Of a DNA stretch of 64,000 bases, positions 17,980-28,040 are shown one piece after another. How positions within the stretch are numbered: position 1 is the stretch's first letter; every line of letters starts with the position of its first letter. Position numbers and translations under genes: made by a program. Under the pieces are notes generated by a model. The model was not told the DNA's origin, did not search any database, and saw nothing but the letters and a program-made list of their open reading frames with translations. Source of the DNA: Vavraia culicis subsp. floridensis (Eukaryota > Microsporidia > Pleistophoridae); assembly GCF_000192795.1 (NCBI RefSeq), contig NW_007360628.1:18711-82710 (forward strand), in the 5' to 3' direction.

Positions 17980-18256
17980 TGATCAGGAGATAGGTACGGC
18001 GAATAAAACACCTTTTGGTTGGAACCTATTGGACAAGGGAAGATATGAGGCGGAAAGAGGTGGAAGCTACGTTGGTCGAACGGCTCATCTAAAAATGACA
18101 ACAAAACCGCTGATTGCTTCGCCAACACAGCTTCTCCGGGTCTTGGAGATGCCGTCGCCGGGGCATGGCATCAGGGCCTTTGGTCCGCCCGCCAGAAGAG
18201 TTCCTGAAAGAATCGGAACAGACCACCAGGCACTCCAAGTCTTAAAAAAGATGATT
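17980..18256. other. short intergenic
   Basis: Upstream region of the Per1-like gene and 3' end of RPS15. Nothing further is seen. Confidence 0.4.
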
Positions 18257-18673
18257 TTACTTCAACGGCACAAACTTGGAAGAACTTGTCGCACCCACAC
18301 CTGGTTTGCCGTGCGCCTTCGAAGTCTTAGTGGGCACCAAATCCTTAAATCGTCTTCCTATCATCTCAGGCTTAACATCAATCTCAACATAATTGCATCC
18401 GTTGTGAACACCGATGATATTCCCAACCATAATCGGCAGAATCATCATATTCCTGCATTGCGTTCTGATGCCCGACTCACCCCTCTCTGCCTGCTTGATC
18501 AGCATATGTTCCTCCTCGGAAAAGCCACGATTTACGTGGCGGCGAAACGAACTGGGAAACAGCTCCTTTAAATCGCATAGTGGCATCGTCTTCAAATCGT
18601 CTAAGTCTACGCCCTGGTACGTAAATTTCTTGAAGGTGCGTCGTTTCGTAGCCTCTTGTACTGGTACTGCCAT
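18257..18673 (-). CDS. RPS15: 40S ribosomal protein uS19 (S15)
   Basis: The product has 138 residues. KRRTFKKFTYQGVDLDDL matches the eukaryotic S15 N-terminus (KKRTFRKFTYRGVDLDQL). MMILPIMVGNIIGVHNGCNY, VEIDVKPEMIGRRFKD and HGKPGVGATSSSKFVPLK are the conserved C-terminal blocks. The protein sits in the head of the small subunit near the A-site tRNA. The ATG at 18673 is chosen because the conserved N-terminus begins there; the open frame upstream is a chance extension. ACCCTC lies 16-21 bases before the ATG and a long A/T tract lies just upstream of that. No intron is required. Confidence 0.97.
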   Translation of the reverse strand: MAVPVQEATKRRTFKKFTYQGVDLDDLKTMPLCDLKELFPSSFRRHVNRGFSEEEHMLIKQAERGESGIRTQCRNMMILPIMVGNIIGVHNGCNYVEIDVKPEMIGRRFKDLVPTKTSKAHGKPGVGATSSSKFVPLK

Positions 18674-18714
18674 TGTGCTTTTGTGAGGGTAGGCAAAAAA
18701 AATATTTTTTTGTG
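18674..18714 (-). promoter_or_regulatory. RPS15 upstream element: A/T tract plus CCC
   Basis: On the gene strand, AAAAAAATATTTTTTTT is followed by GCCTACCCTC about 20 bases before the ATG. It has the same order and near-same spacing as at RPL26. Confidence 0.55.
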
Positions 18715-19640
18715 ATGGCACATCATAATTGGTCTGGAACCGTGTTGAGATGGCATTCGCAAAGAGTGATAACACGAAAAATGGTTTCCTACTTTCCTGC
18801 AGTTGGCAGAGCAGCAGGTGCAACGGTATGGTGTTCAAACAGGAACGGTAAAACGAAGAAACAGCTTTCGTTCCGCAGCAGATAAAAACCAACAGCACCA
18901 TCTTTGTTGCATGTGCACCTTACTTACGGCTATCACACATTCGTAAAACAAAACTTTCTAACCGTGGTAGAGGAATACTCGGCAAGTGATTTGTTCCTTT
19001 CGCACTAAAAATGGATTAATGAATCAGGCATGGCAGCAAATACTAGAGGACGTGCTCATACTGATGTGATAGAAGAATTTTTGTTGTCCTGAGGTCGTGA
19101 AAATGCGTACTCATTGTTCTGGACGGTCACTCGTACACAGGGTTGTGGTGTGATCAGTTACCGTGCTCTAAAGTGTTATGCAGTGCACCTCTGTTTGATA
19201 CTTTTAAACAGAAAATACTACGATTAGAGGATCAACAATGATTGCTAAGAATCAATCATTGATTCTTCGGTTGAAAAGAAGATGATCCGTGTGATTTGGT
19301 GTGGAACAAGTGATGTGTTCAAAGTAACCATGTTTACAAGCAGGTACTTCGGTAAAACGGATAAATCTCACGCGAATGAACATAAACCACTTATACAACA
19401 GTTTAATACTGTTTATTGCAGAACACGAACACTGTGCAAACTTACGGGCCAAGAATAGTTCCTGTCCAATGATGCAACGCGTGTACTCAAATGATATGCC
19501 TTTAAATGCCTCACTGCATGCAACATGAATTGATCACATCCTCAGCGATAAATCCACGATGTGTGTACTGTGAATCGTTTGCTTATTCTGTGATGAAGGG
19601 AGTTTTTCTGTCATATAACACTTTTAATTATTTTACCCTT
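18715..19640. other. intergenic between RPS15 and RET2 (divergent)
   Basis: No gene is supported. The frame that enters RET2 from 19506 is open, but the residues it would add do not belong to the longin domain. Confidence 0.5.
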
Positions 19641-20909
19641 ATGATTGTGTGCACGTTCGTTCAACAGAACCAGAACATAATATTCCGTCCCGTCCAGAAA
19701 ATAACACAATCAGCATTTGAAACGCTTCTTCTCGCGTTCAACACCGCAAGGAAACATGACGAGGGCGTAATACACACGCATAACCTCAACATATACTACA
19801 CCACACAGGATGCACTGACATGTGCACTCATCGCAAGCAAAAAATGTTACGAGAGTGACATGTACGCGATACTGAAGGCTATAATGGGGACTGTCACGTG
19901 CTTTTCTTCGCTTGAAGACGTGGTGGGTGCCTTTGATGATGTTGTGAACGAATACACGTATTTCCGGCTGAGCGCTGACAACCTGAAGGTGATCAGGGAG
20001 ATGGACAGCTACGAGGAGAAGGTGCATAAGATGGTGACCAAGAACAAGGAGATTGAGAATGAAAAAGTTATGAAGGAGATAAGTGAGAAGGTTAAGACGA
20101 TGAACGTGAAGGGTGGTGTTCATCCATCCAGTAATGTAAGCGTTGTTCCGCCCGTTAGTTACCCGTCGATCACGGTCACAAACCCCTCGGCAGGTGCTGT
20201 AGACCAGGCACCCAGCAGGATACACAGCATTGACACCTTTGCAAAGGTTAAGAGTGAAATTAGGAGAGAGCGCAGAAAAACACCGAGCAAGAAAATACAA
20301 CTGCAAATTACGGAAAGACTTAATCTGGTGGTTGACAAGGAAGGCAACAAGAAAAGTGGGGAGATAAGCGGTGATATGACAATGTACATAAAGGACGAAC
20401 TGTTTAAGGACATATCGATCGAAATACGTGCACCACATCCGGTGAAGTACTCACCCAATCTGTTAAAAGACAGTGCCAAGAAGAAGGTTTTGAAGGCTAA
20501 GAAGAGTTTTCCTATCAACAAATATGTTGCGCTGGTGAAATGGACAAGAAAAGCGGAAACAAGCGATTTTACATTCAATCTATGGCTTACCAAGAATGAA
20601 GAGAGGATTAATGTGATGATGGACTACGAAAAGATGAGTGATCTGGGTGAAATTGCGTTCCGCTTCAATACGAAGGGAAGCGAGCTGTCGAGCGGGCAGT
20701 GCAAGGATGCTGTGGTTTGGAGAAGTAAGGAGAACCAAGACAACATTGAGTTTGTTGCCGACAACTCGGTGTTCCCGGTAAATGTGTACTTTTGTGGAGC
20801 GAGAGAGTGCATGATAGGCGTTGAAAAGATCCTGGTGGGTGAAGAAAGCGTGGATGACTACGAGGTTGAGTATTGCTATGAGGGCGATGATGTTCAAATT
20901 GTTGAATAA
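19641..20909 (+). CDS. RET2: coatomer subunit delta (delta-COP)
   Basis: The protein has 422 residues. An N-terminal longin domain covers about 1-130. FDDVVNEYTYFRLSADNLKV and then REMDSYEEKVHKM match delta-COP FDEIVALGYRENVNLAQIRT and FTEMDSHEEKVFRAV. A charged linker is followed by a mu-homology domain from about residue 210 (IQLQITERLNLVVDKEGNKK; KKSFPINKYVALVKWTRKAE; FPVNVYFCGARECMIGVEKI). Delta-COP is part of the COPI coat that retrieves ER proteins from the Golgi. The ATG at 19641 directly follows ACCCTT and begins at the first longin strand, so I prefer it to the in-frame ATG at 19506. It is shorter than yeast Ret2. The stop codon lies inside an AATAAA. Confidence 0.93.
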   Translation: MIVCTFVQQNQNIIFRPVQKITQSAFETLLLAFNTARKHDEGVIHTHNLNIYYTTQDALTCALIASKKCYESDMYAILKAIMGTVTCFSSLEDVVGAFDDVVNEYTYFRLSADNLKVIREMDSYEEKVHKMVTKNKEIENEKVMKEISEKVKTMNVKGGVHPSSNVSVVPPVSYPSITVTNPSAGAVDQAPSRIHSIDTFAKVKSEIRRERRKTPSKKIQLQITERLNLVVDKEGNKKSGEISGDMTMYIKDELFKDISIEIRAPHPVKYSPNLLKDSAKKKVLKAKKSFPINKYVALVKWTRKAETSDFTFNLWLTKNEERINVMMDYEKMSDLGEIAFRFNTKGSELSSGQCKDAVVWRSKENQDNIEFVADNSVFPVNVYFCGARECMIGVEKILVGEESVDDYEVEYCYEGDDVQIVE

Positions 20910-21769
20910 ATGCGAGTTATATTGATTAATATGGCGAAGAAGTTGTTTTAACTATGGGCGTAGCCACAGAATGATAGTCTTAAAGAGCCTTCTAAATATT
21001 TTTGGTTGATCAAACAGAACGACTGGTCCTTAATTCACGTAAATTGCAGAATTATCATGTAAATTGAATAATTTGTTGTGTTGAAGAGCCGTGCACGCTT
21101 TTTGAGAACCTGCTTAATTGAGAGGATTCGCATTCTACGCCAACTAAACAGGCTCACCCCAAACTGCTAGTAGGTCTCTGAAAGTATTTGTTAGACCAGC
21201 GGCCACGTAATTTAAACGATGCCTGTACAACAATTCTCATCACTTATTTGTATACTAAGGCACGCTGCTCCATTTTTGGCAGCAGAATTCGTCAATCTCG
21301 TAGGCAAGTGTATTCGATATTTTCATATCAAAGGCGCATTAAATGTAATTTGGTAGTGCTGATACCATTCAGTCTTTATCAATTGATACGGCACTGCATT
21401 CATTGTTGCACACGTATACATCATAAATGAGGTGAAATACAGCATTCTACGTGTTTTATGCCTGTATAACAACACCATTTACGTTAATAACAGTTTTTAG
21501 AGCTTTTAACGCCAATCCTTTTGATGAGCACGCATTTGCCTGTTTAATTGAACAGGAACTGATCCGGTTTATTTGTCGTGTGCCTGCTGTTTTATTACCA
21601 AGGAAAAATCGCGGGTGAACAGATCCGTCCGCGCAGGATTTGCAGAAATACCATTTACAGTTCGGAAATAGGAAACATACGGGCCGGGCAAAGTTGTGCC
21701 TCAGAGACTCTTTATGGTGAAGACAGGCGTGTAAAGTACTAAAACTATTCCTTTATTGATGACATTCTA
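20910..21769. other. intergenic between convergent genes
   Basis: About 860 bases with no supported gene. An AAATATTTTTGGTTGATC string near 20994 resembles the A/T tract upstream of RPL26, but no gene starts beside it. Confidence 0.45.
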
Positions 21770-24700
21770 TCAGCTCATCATTTTCTCCCCAAAATCATCG
21801 GATCCGTCTTTAACCTCAACAATGTTCCGGCTTTTTGTCTCTCTCTTGACTTTTTCTTGTCCTGTCCTGAGCGTATCTGCAGCACTCTGCAAGCTCGGCT
21901 GAAACTCGTTGATGACAACCATGGGCTCAGCATCCCTGTGGCCATTGCTATCGTTTTCTTTCTCTTCTTCATCGTTGTCGCTGAAAACTTGTGGCTGCAT
22001 AACCTTGTGCTTCTTCTTCCCCTTGTGGTGCTTACGCTTCGTCCTTTCATTCTTGTCTTTGTTATCGTTTTCATCGTTTTTCCTACCGCTGCTTTCACCA
22101 GGTGTGAACAGATCGAAGAAACCCTCATCGTGTACAGGACTATCCATCATTTTGCTGTCTTTCTTCGCTTTCCTGCTCTTCCTCATCTTCGTGCCCCTGT
22201 GTCTTAGCTTTTGATGTGAGTGCCTGCCTGAGCTAGTCGGCATGGTCGTTGTGCTCACTGTGACTCTCTGATTCTCGGCCGGTTGTCCAGGTGTTACCAC
22301 TATGGACGGTGTTGTTTCCATTGCCGGTGCTTCTGCAGGTGTGCTCGTAGATGGGACCTTCGTGAATGCAAGCTTTTCTCCGAGATCGGATACTTCGGAC
22401 TTCTCGTTCATCGTATTCCTATCGTCTCTTTGATCTTCCATGCCATTTTTGCCGCTTTTTCCACTGTCATGAGTCTGTCCGATGCTTCCACCCATGTTGT
22501 CAAATCCCTTTTCCTTCATGTCTCTGATTCCGTTTACCTCATCGATCAGTTTGTCCATTCCGTCCATCTCATCCTTGAGCTCCTTAAATTTTATGATTGG
22601 TACTACTTGTTTGCTCTTCGGCTTGCTCTTCTTGTTTCCCTGATTGTAGACGGGTGGTTCTCTGAAAATCGGCGTTGACTCGGTGTAATTGGCTGAGATT
22701 TTGTCCTTGTTGGACGGCATATCCTTCTTTTTGCTAGGAGCTGATGGCTTTGCAACACCGGAACGTCCCGATGAATATGAAGCATCAGATTCGTTACCTC
22801 TCATCGATGTGTCTTTTTCTGTGCCATTGTTCCTGGTACTATTCTCCGGTTTGATTATTCCGCCATCGGTCATCAACATCTCTGCATTCCCAGACATACC
22901 TCCTGTGACATCAGTCTGGCCAGTTTTTGATTTAGGGTTGCCGTGCCTCTCCTTGTCGTCATCCTTATTCTTGCCATCGATGCTGCTAAACAACTCGTAA
23001 CTGTTGAGGAAAGGCTTCTTTTCTTCTTTTTTCTTTTTCTTGTGTGCCTGTTCCTGCGGAGTGTCCTTGAGCAAGTTTTTGTCTGAGGATGGTGATGGTC
23101 GATCTCGGCCGTTTTCTAGAATTGAAAAATTGAGAAGGTCTTGCCCGGATGATCCATCACGGCTATTCTGAGATGAGGTAGAACGATTCATTGAGTCTGA
23201 ACCAGGCATGCTTCCCATTCTGCTGTCAGTGCTGGGCATGCTTCCCATTCTGCTATCAGTGCTAGGCATGCTTCCCATTCTGCTGTCAGTGCTGGGCATG
23301 CTTCCCATTCTGCTGTCAGTGCTGGGCATGCTTCCCATGCTGTTGTCTGAACCAGGCATGCTTCCCATTCTGCTGTCAGTACTGGGCATGCTTCCCATTC
23401 TGCTATCAGTACTGGGCATGCTTCCCATTCTGTTGTCTGAACCAGGCATGCTTCCCATTCTGCTGTCAGTGCCAGGCATGCTTCCCATGCTGTTGTCAGT
23501 ACTGGGCATGCTTCCCATTCTGCTATCAGTGCCAGGCATGCTTCCCATGCTGTTGTCAGTACTGGGCATGCTTCCCATTCTGCTATCAGTGCCAGGCATG
23601 CTTCCCATGCTGTTGTCTGAACCAGGCATGCTTCCCATGCTGTTGTCAGTACTGGGCATGCTTCCCATTCTGCTATCAGTGCTGGGCATGCTTCCCATGC
23701 TGGTGTTGTGAGAATTATTACTTGGCATACTCTTTGTGTCATCACCTCCGCTGAGAGAACCAGAACCAGAACCAGGCATTTCCTGTCCCTTTTCACCACC
23801 GGTGCTACCGATCGCAACGAATATAGCTTGTCTAACTATTTTGTCCACCATTGGTTCATTATCAGATCGTTTTTTATCTTTTCGTTTTGCGGCATCTTTC
23901 ATCATAGGCTTCTTAGAATTGTCCATTGCCTTATCATTCCTTCTATTGGATTCAGAAATGCTCATCTCAGAAACTCCGAAAGGCGATGGTAAGACGCTCT
24001 TGTCTTTCTTCTTCTTATCGTCCTTGTCTTTGTCATCCTTGCCCAGAATGCTCATTTCAGAAACTCCGAAAGGCGATGGTAAGACGCTCTTGTCTTTCTT
24101 CTTCTTATCGTCCTTGTCTTTGTCATCCTTGCCCAGAATGCTCATTTCAGAAACTCCGAAAGGCGATGGTAAGACGCTCTTGTCTTTCTTCTTCTTGTCG
24201 TCCTTGTCTTTGTCATCCTTGCCCAGAATGCTCATCTCAGAAACTCCGAAAGGCGATGGTAAGACGCTCTTGTCTTTCTTCTTCTTGTCGTCCTTGTCTT
24301 TGTCTTTCTTATTATCAGAGATGTTAGTGCTGGTAATTCTTAAGATTGATGATACCATATTATCGTTACTTGCATTCTTATCTCCCTTGTTCGAGAGATT
24401 TGTACCTGGCATGCTAGGTGTACTACTCACTGGCGAAAGCATCGCGTTCTTATTGTCTTTTTTCTTCCTATCCTCGTTTCTATTTCCACCTAGGATGCTC
24501 AATTCCGAAATTTCGAACGGTAATGGCGTCATACCTTCTTTCTTTTTCTTCTCTTTGTCCTTTTTGTCTTTATCATCTTTTCCTCTCGTCATGGGAGCAT
24601 CTCTAAGCATTGATGGATCTGCGCCTTCATCTTCTTTCTTTTTGTCTTTTCCATCTTTGTTTGAAACGCTTGTTCCCGATGAGTTACCGTAAGACGATCC

Positions 24701-25630
24701 CATTGAATCGTTCTTTTTACCATTTTCACCAGAGGCGCTCGGATCAACAGGAGACAAGTTGTTCTTACTTCTTTCGTCTCCGCCCGATACGCTCATACCG
24801 ACCACGTTGTTCATTCCCGCTGTTCTTTCAGTATCATTCGTGCCCGGTACACCCAGCTGCTCACCAACATTTTCACCAAAAATGGATTCACCCGGTCTCC
24901 TCAATCCCAAGTTGTAGCGACCAGGCAGTGTGATGAGACTGGGCGGTACATACCGCGACCTGACATAAGATTTGCTGTCATCCTCATTGCTATTGGTCGT
25001 GCTTTCTTCCCTGTTTTCATCTTTTATCTTGTTCAGCATGCCCATGAACATTGTAAGGTTGAACATCGGGTCCCGTGCAAGCGAATTCAGCATTTCCTCA
25101 GATTCCCTCGTCATTTGACCGCTGTTGTCATCCATCGGTGGATCCATTGGACTGCTGTATGCGTTGTTGAACTGGGGTGGTACGCCTGCTCCGTATGGAT
25201 CAGAAGATGGCAACGCGTTCGTGCTCGAGTACGGGTAGGAGTCGTTCAATGATGCATTGGTCTGCGGCGTACCGTACAGGCTGCTGTACATGTCGTACGG
25301 TCTTCCATACAGGCTGTCGTACAATCTGTTCGCACCGTCCGTGTTGCCCATGTTCATATTGTCCCTGTGCTCTGTACTGTCGTTGTAATCCTTTTCCGCA
25401 TCTTTCCTGTCGCCATCCTTCCACTGTTTCTCATCTTTTACCTTTTCTGCATCTTTCTCCCTCTCCTCCTTCCTCTTTCTCTCCTCTTCAAGCTCGTCCA
25501 GCATGGCACTCCTCTTCATCTCCACGACCGGGTTGTATACCGCTCGCTTGTGCACAAATACGTAGAGCACAAGCAGGAGAACGATGACGGCGATACCGTA
25601 GAACGTGTAAATATGTGCGCTCTTCTTCAT
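21770..25630 (-). CDS. large repeat-rich membrane-anchored protein
   Basis: The protein has 1286 residues. A single hydrophobic segment lies at about 9-26 (TFYGIAVIVLLLVLYVFV) and acts as signal anchor; the rest is hydrophilic, rich in K, D, S and G, and predicted to be disordered. Two arrays dominate. Four 30-residue units contain PSPFGVSEMSILG after a K/D-rich stretch, and about 17 ten-residue units are of the type STDSRMGSMP. Related short motifs (PFEISELSILG, LNFSILENG) occur outside the array, so the hydrophobic SEMSIL core may be a repeated binding motif. A basic region (HQKLRHRGTKMRKSRKAKK) lies near the C-terminus. The start at 25630 has CTATAAAAGC about 22-29 bases upstream and no CCC. 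A surface, spore-wall or secretory-pathway scaffold role is conceivable but unproven. Confidence 0.85.
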   Translation of the reverse strand: MKKSAHIYTFYGIAVIVLLLVLYVFVHKRAVYNPVVEMKRSAMLDELEEERKRKEEREKDAEKVKDEKQWKDGDRKDAEKDYNDSTEHRDNMNMGNTDGANRLYDSLYGRPYDMYSSLYGTPQTNASLNDSYPYSSTNALPSSDPYGAGVPPQFNNAYSSPMDPPMDDNSGQMTRESEEMLNSLARDPMFNLTMFMGMLNKIKDENREESTTNSNEDDSKSYVRSRYVPPSLITLPGRYNLGLRRPGESIFGENVGEQLGVPGTNDTERTAGMNNVVGMSVSGGDERSKNNLSPVDPSASGENGKKNDSMGSSYGNSSGTSVSNKDGKDKKKEDEGADPSMLRDAPMTRGKDDKDKKDKEKKKKEGMTPLPFEISELSILGGNRNEDRKKKDNKNAMLSPVSSTPSMPGTNLSNKGDKNASNDNMVSSILRITSTNISDNKKDKDKDDKKKKDKSVLPSPFGVSEMSILGKDDKDKDDKKKKDKSVLPSPFGVSEMSILGKDDKDKDDKKKKDKSVLPSPFGVSEMSILGKDDKDKDDKKKKDKSVLPSPFGVSEMSISESNRRNDKAMDNSKKPMMKDAAKRKDKKRSDNEPMVDKIVRQAIFVAIGSTGGEKGQEMPGSGSGSLSGGDDTKSMPSNNSHNTSMGSMPSTDSRMGSMPSTDNSMGSMPGSDNSMGSMPGTDSRMGSMPSTDNSMGSMPGTDSRMGSMPSTDNSMGSMPGTDSRMGSMPGSDNRMGSMPSTDSRMGSMPSTDSRMGSMPGSDNSMGSMPSTDSRMGSMPSTDSRMGSMPSTDSRMGSMPSTDSRMGSMPGSDSMNRSTSSQNSRDGSSGQDLLNFSILENGRDRPSPSSDKNLLKDTPQEQAHKKKKKEEKKPFLNSYELFSSIDGKNKDDDKERHGNPKSKTGQTDVTGGMSGNAEMLMTDGGIIKPENSTRNNGTEKDTSMRGNESDASYSSGRSGVAKPSAPSKKKDMPSNKDKISANYTESTPIFREPPVYNQGNKKSKPKSKQVVPIIKFKELKDEMDGMDKLIDEVNGIRDMKEKGFDNMGGSIGQTHDSGKSGKNGMEDQRDDRNTMNEKSEVSDLGEKLAFTKVPSTSTPAEAPAMETTPSIVVTPGQPAENQRVTVSTTTMPTSSGRHSHQKLRHRGTKMRKSRKAKKDSKMMDSPVHDEGFFDLFTPGESSGRKNDENDNKDKNERTKRKHHKGKKKHKVMQPQVFSDNDEEEKENDSNGHRDAEPMVVINEFQPSLQSAADTLRTGQEKVKRETKSRNIVEVKDGSDDFGEKMMS
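23208..23711. repeat. 30-bp coding repeat, about 17 copies
   Basis: The unit is GGCATGCTTCCCATTCTGCT followed by GTCAGTRCTG. It encodes (S/G)(T/S)D(S/N)(R/S)MGSMP. Variant units (STDSR, STDNS, GTDSR, GSDNS) alternate in blocks, which suggests several rounds of segmental duplication. All three frames on the plus strand stay open across it. Confidence 0.95.
23950..24307. repeat. 90-bp coding repeat, four copies
   Basis: Units with GCCCAGAATGCTCATTTCAG recur at 24041, 24131 and 24221 after a first partial boundary near 23950. They encode the 30-residue K/D-rich unit ending in PSPFGVSEMSILG. Copies differ at only a few positions. Confidence 0.95.
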
Positions 25631-27674
25631 TGTTTTGTTATGTTTGTGCCGCTTTTATAGATGATGAGATGTTTTGTGTTTGGTGTTTTACGTGATTTGT
25701 TTCACGTGCGATGGTGCGTGATGTGTTGACAGACGAATAAAGTGCTGTGGATAAGAGGCAGCAACGATATGAGGGATGATGGATGGATGTCTGTTGTTTT
25801 TTAAGACGATTGGTGCTCATCTGTCGATGTGCATGGGTGGACCGGGCTAGTACAAACCTGTCCATGGGAACGATATGCTTGCAGATGGTAGAGGTGATTG
25901 GTGTAAGACAAGAACGGGCCATATCACTTGATGGGATACGCAGGGATGTGAATGAGATAACAAAATTTTGATGATTTCGCAGAGAACGGCACGATAGAAC
26001 AGCAGAGACGAGTGATTGGCAGGAACGGGTGATTAAGGCACTGCTGGGATCGTAAATGAACCGTAAATCAAATCGCATAGTACAAACAAACCGTAACAAT
26101 GCACCGATACGTTTGGAGACTGAACGATGAGGAGTTGAAAGGGAACAGAACATGAGACCTTCCAAAACGTTTGCATGTGTCCGTGAAAAGCGCACCTCAA
26201 GTGTTATTTCATTTAATACCGGCATGAGCACTCAAAAGCATCAACAACACGCGATTACATTTTACGTGTTGTGTTCCCGCTGTTTCAGACCGCTGTTTTC
26301 TGTGCAAATCAGCACACGGTTTTTGTTCTGATTCGCAAATTAAATGGCAGTCTTCCTGTTCGATTGCTAGATGTGAAACATTAAAGATTTTTTGTTTGTT
26401 TCACAAGCCATGGTTTAATTTGCACGTTCCAGAACAGCTAAAACTGCAATGTACGCGTACAACGCGCTCCGCATCAAGTCCTTCAAAAGCGGATTGCGAT
26501 CCATGCAGCAAGGATCCGCCCGATTGCACGTTAATTGAGCAGTTGAGCCCAAAAGTACGGCCGCACCGTCCTAAGCCACAAAATTGAAAGATGGGGCAAC
26601 CTGTAACTGTGGCATATTGGAATAGCCTTGTTTCAGAGTTTGCACGCCTTCAGCTGAGGTGATAAGTAAATTTAATTCCGTTTTTTTGCGTAGCCTTGGC
26701 AACTCGGTTCGTTCAAATCATAGAACACCTGCCTAGCATTAATCTCACAGTTCGTTCCGTTATAGCACGTTCGTCTAGAATGGTCAGTCACCATCACCAT
26801 TTTTGCATTCGCTGTATCACGTCAATTGTTCTGAGCCGTTTATGGAACTGTCTCTGATTCTGTGGTTATTACGACCGTAGTGCATTTTATCTTTGTTCGG
26901 TGGTCAAAACGCGACCATAAGACGTACCGATCATAAAGGAGCCTAATTTTACAGCAGGTCCTGGTACGTCCTGTCTGTGTTTTACCACGAATGCAGTACG
27001 CTCCCTTTCAACAAAACAAAAAGAATAATATTTTGATAGCCGGTCTGATAAGGTGTTGCCGAAATTGTGACGCAGTAAGAGGGCGCATTTATTCGATCAA
27101 AACGGTATGATGTGGTGAGGTATACTTGATGTGTTTGTACGCTTGTTATTTAATCATTCAGGTGTAACTAACGTTGAAGGAAGGCATCGTATTTTTCCTG
27201 AAATACGATTTGTAGCTCAACAACCAAATATTAAAAGCTTTGACAATCGATTATCCTTCCTTACCACCAGAAACGGCATCTATCGGTTTACCGGCACTCT
27301 TCACAGGCAATAAACCTTTGTGCTGTACCTGTCCGTGCGTAAGGCTGTAGCAAAAGAGTCACCACTTGATAGTGCCCACATCCATGTGCTCTACCAAACT
27401 GCAGAACTCATGCAGATGCGCTCTTAGGTGCTTTGCAGCACGTAATTGCCCGAAAATGTACAAAACGGCCAAAAAAATATGCAGAGGAAACGGACAGACA
27501 TGGACCTGGCTCAAGCTAAAAAGTTTATCGCACCATAAACTAACAAATCACGAGAAACCCTGCAAAAACTGAACAAACTATAAATTCTCGTTTTATCTAA
27601 AACCTGTTTAAAACCACACCCCCAGCCACCACTGTGTCATACGAACATCAATTACACACATCAGATCACCGCCA
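25631..27674. other. intergenic, long
   Basis: About 2 kb without a supported gene. The first 600 bases form the upstream region of the repeat-rich protein. On its strand this region is T/C-rich and G-poor and contains a long but low-complexity open frame that I reject. TATA: CTATAAAAGC (plus-strand complement at 25650-25659). Confidence 0.5.
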
Positions 27675-28040
27675 CTACCCTTTCTCTCTCCTGAATGCAA
27701 GCTGAAAACCAATGTACAGAAAAAGGAGTATCAAAAAGATCTCGAGCCCCCTTCGGCTCCACATGCGCGCCTTTCTCTTTTTCACACGGTCCCTGATCGT
27801 ACACACGGCATCCGGTCGCGCCGGAACACGCCCATCAACCTCCCTGTCCAAATCCAGCGGCAGATCAACGTACAACGGAATATACTCCGTCATCCGCTGC
27901 ATGCAAACAGGGCAGCATGAGCTGGTGCTTGACCACTGGTAAATGCATGGCCAGCAAAACACGTGTCCACATGTCAGAGACACCGGTTCGTACAAAACGT
28001 TGAGACAAACACGGCACTCTAAATATCGGTTGCCTGCCAT
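27675..28040 (-). CDS. RING-type E3 ligase with C-terminal membrane anchor (RNF5/RMA1-like)
   Basis: The product has 121 residues. A C3HC4 RING occupies residues 9-46: C9-x2-C12-x11-C24-x-H26-x2-C29-x2-C32-x10-C43-x2-C46. The sequence LTCGHVFCWPCIYQW is close to RNF5/RNF185 (CGHLYCWPCLHQW). A hydrophobic segment at about 98-115 (GLEIFLILLFLYIGFQLAF) forms a tail anchor, as in RNF5 and plant RMA1, which ubiquitinate ER proteins in quality control. Basic residues just before the anchor place the RING in the cytosol. ACCCCT abuts the ATG at 28040. The ER location is inferred from the architecture. Confidence 0.88.
   Translation of the reverse strand: MAGNRYLECRVCLNVLYEPVSLTCGHVFCWPCIYQWSSTSSCCPVCMQRMTEYIPLYVDLPLDLDREVDGRVPARPDAVCTIRDRVKKRKARMWSRRGLEIFLILLFLYIGFQLAFRREKG

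Noticed and set aside
19506..19640. N-terminal extension of delta-COP from the ATG at 19506
   Set aside because: The added residues are not part of the longin domain, and the ACCCTT element sits directly before the internal ATG at 19641.
23188..24692. Long frames on both strands with MLPILLSVLG and EWEACP repeats
   Set aside because: They are out-of-phase readings of the 30-bp and 90-bp arrays in the 1286-residue protein.
25638..26225. Minus-strand open frame of about 195 residues upstream of the repeat-rich gene
   Set aside because: The translation is S/T/R-rich low complexity; the strand is G-poor and T/C-rich, which suppresses stops. It occupies the promoter region of the 25630 gene and shows no domain.
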